From the NCBI GenBank assembly GCA_050789445.1, contig JAILXR010000001.1, forward strand, positions 1,116,001-1,180,000: 64,000 bases of DNA, given 5' to 3'. The notes under the pieces were generated by a model. That model saw nothing but the letters and a program-made list of their open reading frames with translations. It searched no databases and was not told where the DNA came from. The position numbers and the translations under genes were made by a program. This DNA is from JAWSVE01 sp050789445. Its GTDB lineage: Bacteria; Pseudomonadota; Gammaproteobacteria; Pseudomonadales; Cellvibrionaceae. Shown one piece after another: positions 61,615 to 64,000 of the stretch (position 1 is its first letter; the number at the start of each line of letters is the position of its first letter).

Positions 61615-61879
61615 AACTATCCTTAATAAAACCGATGCCTAGGGTATTAATCCTTTATAAACCAACACAAAATGATGGGAGAACTTTGAGGTTGGTAATG
61701 CTTGCTTTTAGATATTCCTTGTGTGGGAAAGGAAGTAAGAATGAGCAAATATCTTACATATGTATTTTTCATAAAAACAAATATATAAAATATTTAATAA
61801 AAGATGTCTTAATAGAGCAATCAAACGTTAAAGCAATAAATATCCAACACTGCATTAATGCAGTGTTGGACAAAAGCAA
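61615..61879. other. Intergenic region between hcp and vgrG
   Basis: 265 bases on the minus strand between the hcp stop and the vgrG start, AT-rich. It holds the 26-base palindrome at 61844-61869 and presumably a secondary vgrG promoter. No gene is supported. Confidence 0.4.
61844..61869 (-). terminator. Perfect 13-base palindrome after hcp
   Basis: CCAACACTGCATT pairs with AATGCAGTGTTGG without a spacer, 10 bases past the hcp stop, followed on the minus strand by ATATTTATT. It probably attenuates hcp transcription and protects the hcp mRNA 3' end, so hcp exceeds vgrG. Confidence 0.6.
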
Positions 61880-62368
61880 TTAACGCTTAGTGTTAGTTGC
61901 AGTATCGTAACCAACAGCAATCGCTGCTTCAGCACTACCATCTTCATCATATGGAGTGTATTTCACTTCAACGTCAACAAAGCTAATACTTAAAACTTCA
62001 GTTGGACGATTAGTGTCTTGACCTACACCATTTACAGAATAGCTGCTGATTAGCGCATTCTTTAAAGTGTATTCCATGTAAACGTCAGCACCAGTTCCAG
62101 AACCAGTTTTAGTTAAATGGATTTTTACTTCTTTACCATTACCACAGCAAGATTCAATGAAAAGCTTTGGAGTCGCGCTATCCATGAAACGAGTGATTTG
62201 CAAATCACTAATCACCGCGTTAGATGACTCACGGTCACCTTGTGTTGCAGTGCTTGAGTTGATTTGACGACCAACGCCCCACGACACAGATTCAACGTCC
62301 ATCCAGCCTTTATGGCCGCTGTCAGAAGACTCACCTTTAATTCCTTCGTAGTTTACGAATATAGACAT
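61880..62368 (-). CDS. tssD: T6SS tube protein Hcp (TssD)
   Basis: A 162-residue Hcp1-family protein: GIKGESSDSGHKGWMDVESVSWG at the start, then SDLQITRFMDSATPKLF, VKIHLTKTG, YTLKNALISSYSVNG and SISFVDVEVKYTPYD. Hexameric rings stack into the inner tube that carries effectors. SD AAGGAA precedes ATG. It has its own upstream region with a candidate promoter. Confidence 0.96.
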   Translation of the reverse strand: MSIFVNYEGIKGESSDSGHKGWMDVESVSWGVGRQINSSTATQGDRESSNAVISDLQITRFMDSATPKLFIESCCGNGKEVKIHLTKTGSGTGADVYMEYTLKNALISSYSVNGVGQDTNRPTEVLSISFVDVEVKYTPYDEDGSAEAAIAVGYDTATNTKR

Positions 62369-62436
62369 AACTATTCCTTTTCCTTATCAATTGCAAATCA
62401 AGTTAACGCTTTTAAGTCATTTTTAAAAGCCTCGGC

Positions 62437-62463
62437 AGTATACAACATACGAGAAAAAAACAA
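62437..62463 (-). promoter_or_regulatory. Candidate hcp promoter
   Basis: Minus-strand TATACT at 62442-62437 is a strong -10; TTGTTT at 62463-62458 is a -35 with a short 15-base spacer. I see no sigma54 -24/-12 pair here. Confidence 0.35.
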
Positions 62464-62495
62464 TGGTATTTTTCTCACATTTTTTCACTTATTTT

Positions 62496-64000
62496 CTATT
62501 TTTGTAATGTTTTTTCCATTTTTTTTGTTTTATTTTTTACAGATTTTATTTTTAAATTAGACAACTTTATGACAAAGTTATTAGCGTCATTTAAATCCAC
62601 TAATACCTGGGAAAATATTTTTTCTTCAGCGAGTGATTGTAATAATTTTTCGGACAATGTCGGCAACAATGTATTGTTCAATATAGCAGCACATTGTCTT
62701 GCGCCTGTATCTGACTCTTCGCATTGTGCAACAATAAAGCTCAACAATTTGTCTGTAAACCTTAGCGAAACTTTGTAGTTTTTTTGCACACGCTGCTTAA
62801 TTATATTCAATTGCATTTCAGCAATTTTACTCAACCATTCTGCTTCCAAAGGAAAGTAAGGAACAACATTGATTCGACCAAGAAACGCAGGCTTATACGT
62901 TTGGCGCAGAGTATCGCCAATTGTATCCAACAAACCAGAAGGAGATGGTTTCGTTTCAGGGTCTGCACATAATGTTTCGATTTGTTCGCTCGCCGTATTA
63001 CTCGTCATAATGATAACGGTGTTTTTAAAATCGATATCTCTTCCTTCTCCATCACGTAAAATACCTTTATCGAAGACTTGATAAAAAATATCTTGCACGC
63101 CGGGATGCGCTTTTTCCATTTCATCTAGCAAAACAACGCTATAGGGTTTTCTTCTTACAGCTTCAGTAAGCACGCCACCTTCGCCATAACCAACATAACC
63201 GGGTGGAGATCCCATTAATAAAGAGACTTTGTGCTCTTCCTTAAATTCCGACATATTAATAACGGTTAAACTTTGCTCCGAGCCATAAAGTTGTTCCGCT
63301 AAGGCCATAACAGTTTCGGTTTTTCCTACACCACTCGGACCTACCAACATAAAAACACCCACTGGGCGCTTAGGGTCACTCAATCCTGCTCGTGCTGTTT
63401 GAATCGATTTTGCAATCGCAGAAAGTCCATGTGATTGACCAACAACTCTTTTTTCTAGCGAATCTTTCAATGCGAGAACGTTAGCAATTTCATCATGCTG
63501 CATTCGTCCTACAGGGATGCCAGTCCAATCTGCCACAACTTCTGCGATTACTTGGCTATCTACACACTCATAAATCAAAGGTAAATCACTTTGACACTTT
63601 TGTAGCGTACTTCTTACATCTTGTAATTTTTTACTTAATGCTGATAGTTTTTTTCGATCAGTTGCCGTTTCTTTTTGACCGCCATTTTCTTTATTTTTTA
63701 ACGTTTGTGTTTCAATGTCTTTGCGAATCGCAGCTATTTCTTTTAAATATTTTTTTTCTTGAGTCCATCGATCACTGAGTTCAGACTTTGAAGATTCTAA
63801 CGCTAACTTTTTTACTTCTAAATCTATTAATACTTCCTGATGGTCTCGCCCATCTTTTCCTTCTGCAATCAGTCTTTCAACTTCAAAATCAATATCCTGT
63901 AATTGAGTCGTATAGTTTTCGATAGCTGCCGGTGTCGTACTTTGGCTTAAGTTTACTCGTGCACATGCAGTATCAAGCAAACTGACGCATTTATCAGGCA
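62496..64000 (-). CDS. tssH: T6SS sheath-disassembly AAA+ ATPase ClpV (TssH), 5' end outside window
   Basis: The C-terminal half of a ClpB-like AAA+ protein; about 501 codons are visible, open at the window edge. The start of this portion, PDKCVSLLDTACARV, is the end of the first AAA domain. A long coiled coil (about 170 residues) follows, then the second AAA domain: VADWTGIPVGRM, Walker A GPSGVGKTE, VVLLDEMEKAHP (Walker B), TSNTAS and GARQCAAILNNTLLP. The GARxCxxxxN form is typical of ClpV rather than ClpB. ClpV recycles contracted TssB/C sheath. Confidence 0.93.
   Translation of the reverse strand, partial: PDKCVSLLDTACARVNLSQSTTPAAIENYTTQLQDIDFEVERLIAEGKDGRDHQEVLIDLEVKKLALESSKSELSDRWTQEKKYLKEIAAIRKDIETQTLKNKENGGQKETATDRKKLSALSKKLQDVRSTLQKCQSDLPLIYECVDSQVIAEVVADWTGIPVGRMQHDEIANVLALKDSLEKRVVGQSHGLSAIAKSIQTARAGLSDPKRPVGVFMLVGPSGVGKTETVMALAEQLYGSEQSLTVINMSEFKEEHKVSLLMGSPPGYVGYGEGGVLTEAVRRKPYSVVLLDEMEKAHPGVQDIFYQVFDKGILRDGEGRDIDFKNTVIIMTSNTASEQIETLCADPETKPSPSGLLDTIGDTLRQTYKPAFLGRINVVPYFPLEAEWLSKIAEMQLNIIKQRVQKNYKVSLRFTDKLLSFIVAQCEESDTGARQCAAILNNTLLPTLSEKLLQSLAEEKIFSQVLVDLNDANNFVIKLSNLKIKSVKNKTKKMEKTLQK

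Noticed and set aside
61635..61883. Plus-strand 82-codon frame between vgrG and hcp
   Set aside because: Runs across the 26-base palindrome and into the hcp stop on the opposite strand; no family or SD.
1..64000. CRISPR arrays, rRNA genes and insertion sequences
   Set aside because: I searched by eye for regular spacer-repeat patterns, rRNA signatures and transposase motifs and found none.

Overview
The window is gammaproteobacterial. It holds the uvrY/gacA-uvrC-pgsA-tRNA-Cys-tRNA-Leu block, kdsB-lpxK-exbD-exbB-comEC, lolCDE, dnaQ-rnhA-methyltransferase-gloB-mltD and pepN-DUF1315-rhomboid-nadK, all in arrangements familiar from that class. AT-rich intergenic DNA, PilZ and cNMP-rhodanese proteins and a type VI secretion cluster fit a marine or host-associated Oceanospirillales/Cellvibrionales-like bacterium. 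I cannot name the genus.

Region 1 (1 to about 19765) is a mobile genomic island ending at the 3' end of tRNA-Leu(UAA); its left end lies outside the window. It carries an MmeI/type IIL-like DNA methyltransferase with an excisionase-like HTH, a HigBA-type toxin-antitoxin pair, a DnaJ-RadC pair, an orphan PD-(D/E)XK-like protein, and a lipoprotein gene divergent from an XRE regulator over three phased operator-like sites. A mobilization operon follows: small membrane protein, TraD/VirD4-like ATPase without its own membrane segments, separate multi-pass membrane protein, small acidic proteins, MobF relaxase-helicase, H-NS-like and AlpA-like proteins. Then come an ArdB/KlcA antirestriction protein, a hairpin-rich noncoding stretch, and a tyrosine recombinase next to the tRNA. 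No type IV secretion channel genes are visible, so it reads as an integrative mobilizable element or one end of a larger conjugative element.

Region 2 (19766-33000) is mostly minus-strand core genome: tRNA-Leu, tRNA-Cys, pgsA, uvrC, gacA/uvrY, an AlkB-like dioxygenase, murB, a low-molecular-weight phosphatase, kdsB, lpxK, exbD, exbB and comEC.

Region 3 (33000-37630) looks like lineage-specific accessory DNA. A two-gene unit encodes an exported small basic protein with RVGxR-type repeats and, 14 bases downstream, a deiminase-fold enzyme of the agmatine/peptidylarginine deiminase superfamily. After it come about 1.1 kb of decayed DNA, a predicted exported beta-propeller-like protein, and a frameshifted pseudogene of an FDxxYYL-repeat protein.

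Region 4 (37631-57543) returns to core functions: a DUF2062 protein, lolE-lolD-lolC, PilZ, dnaQ, rnhA, gloB, mltD, pepN, nadK, a double cNMP-domain/rhodanese fusion, a long coiled-coil protein, a 34-codon acidic mini-protein, and tRNA-Val and tRNA-Asp with a clear stringent-type promoter.

Region 5 (57888-64000) is the end of a type VI secretion cluster read leftwards: clpV (5' end outside), hcp, vgrG, a PAAR-domain protein with a long unrecognised C-terminus, and a small partner gene 4 bases downstream that has the layout of an effector-immunity pair.
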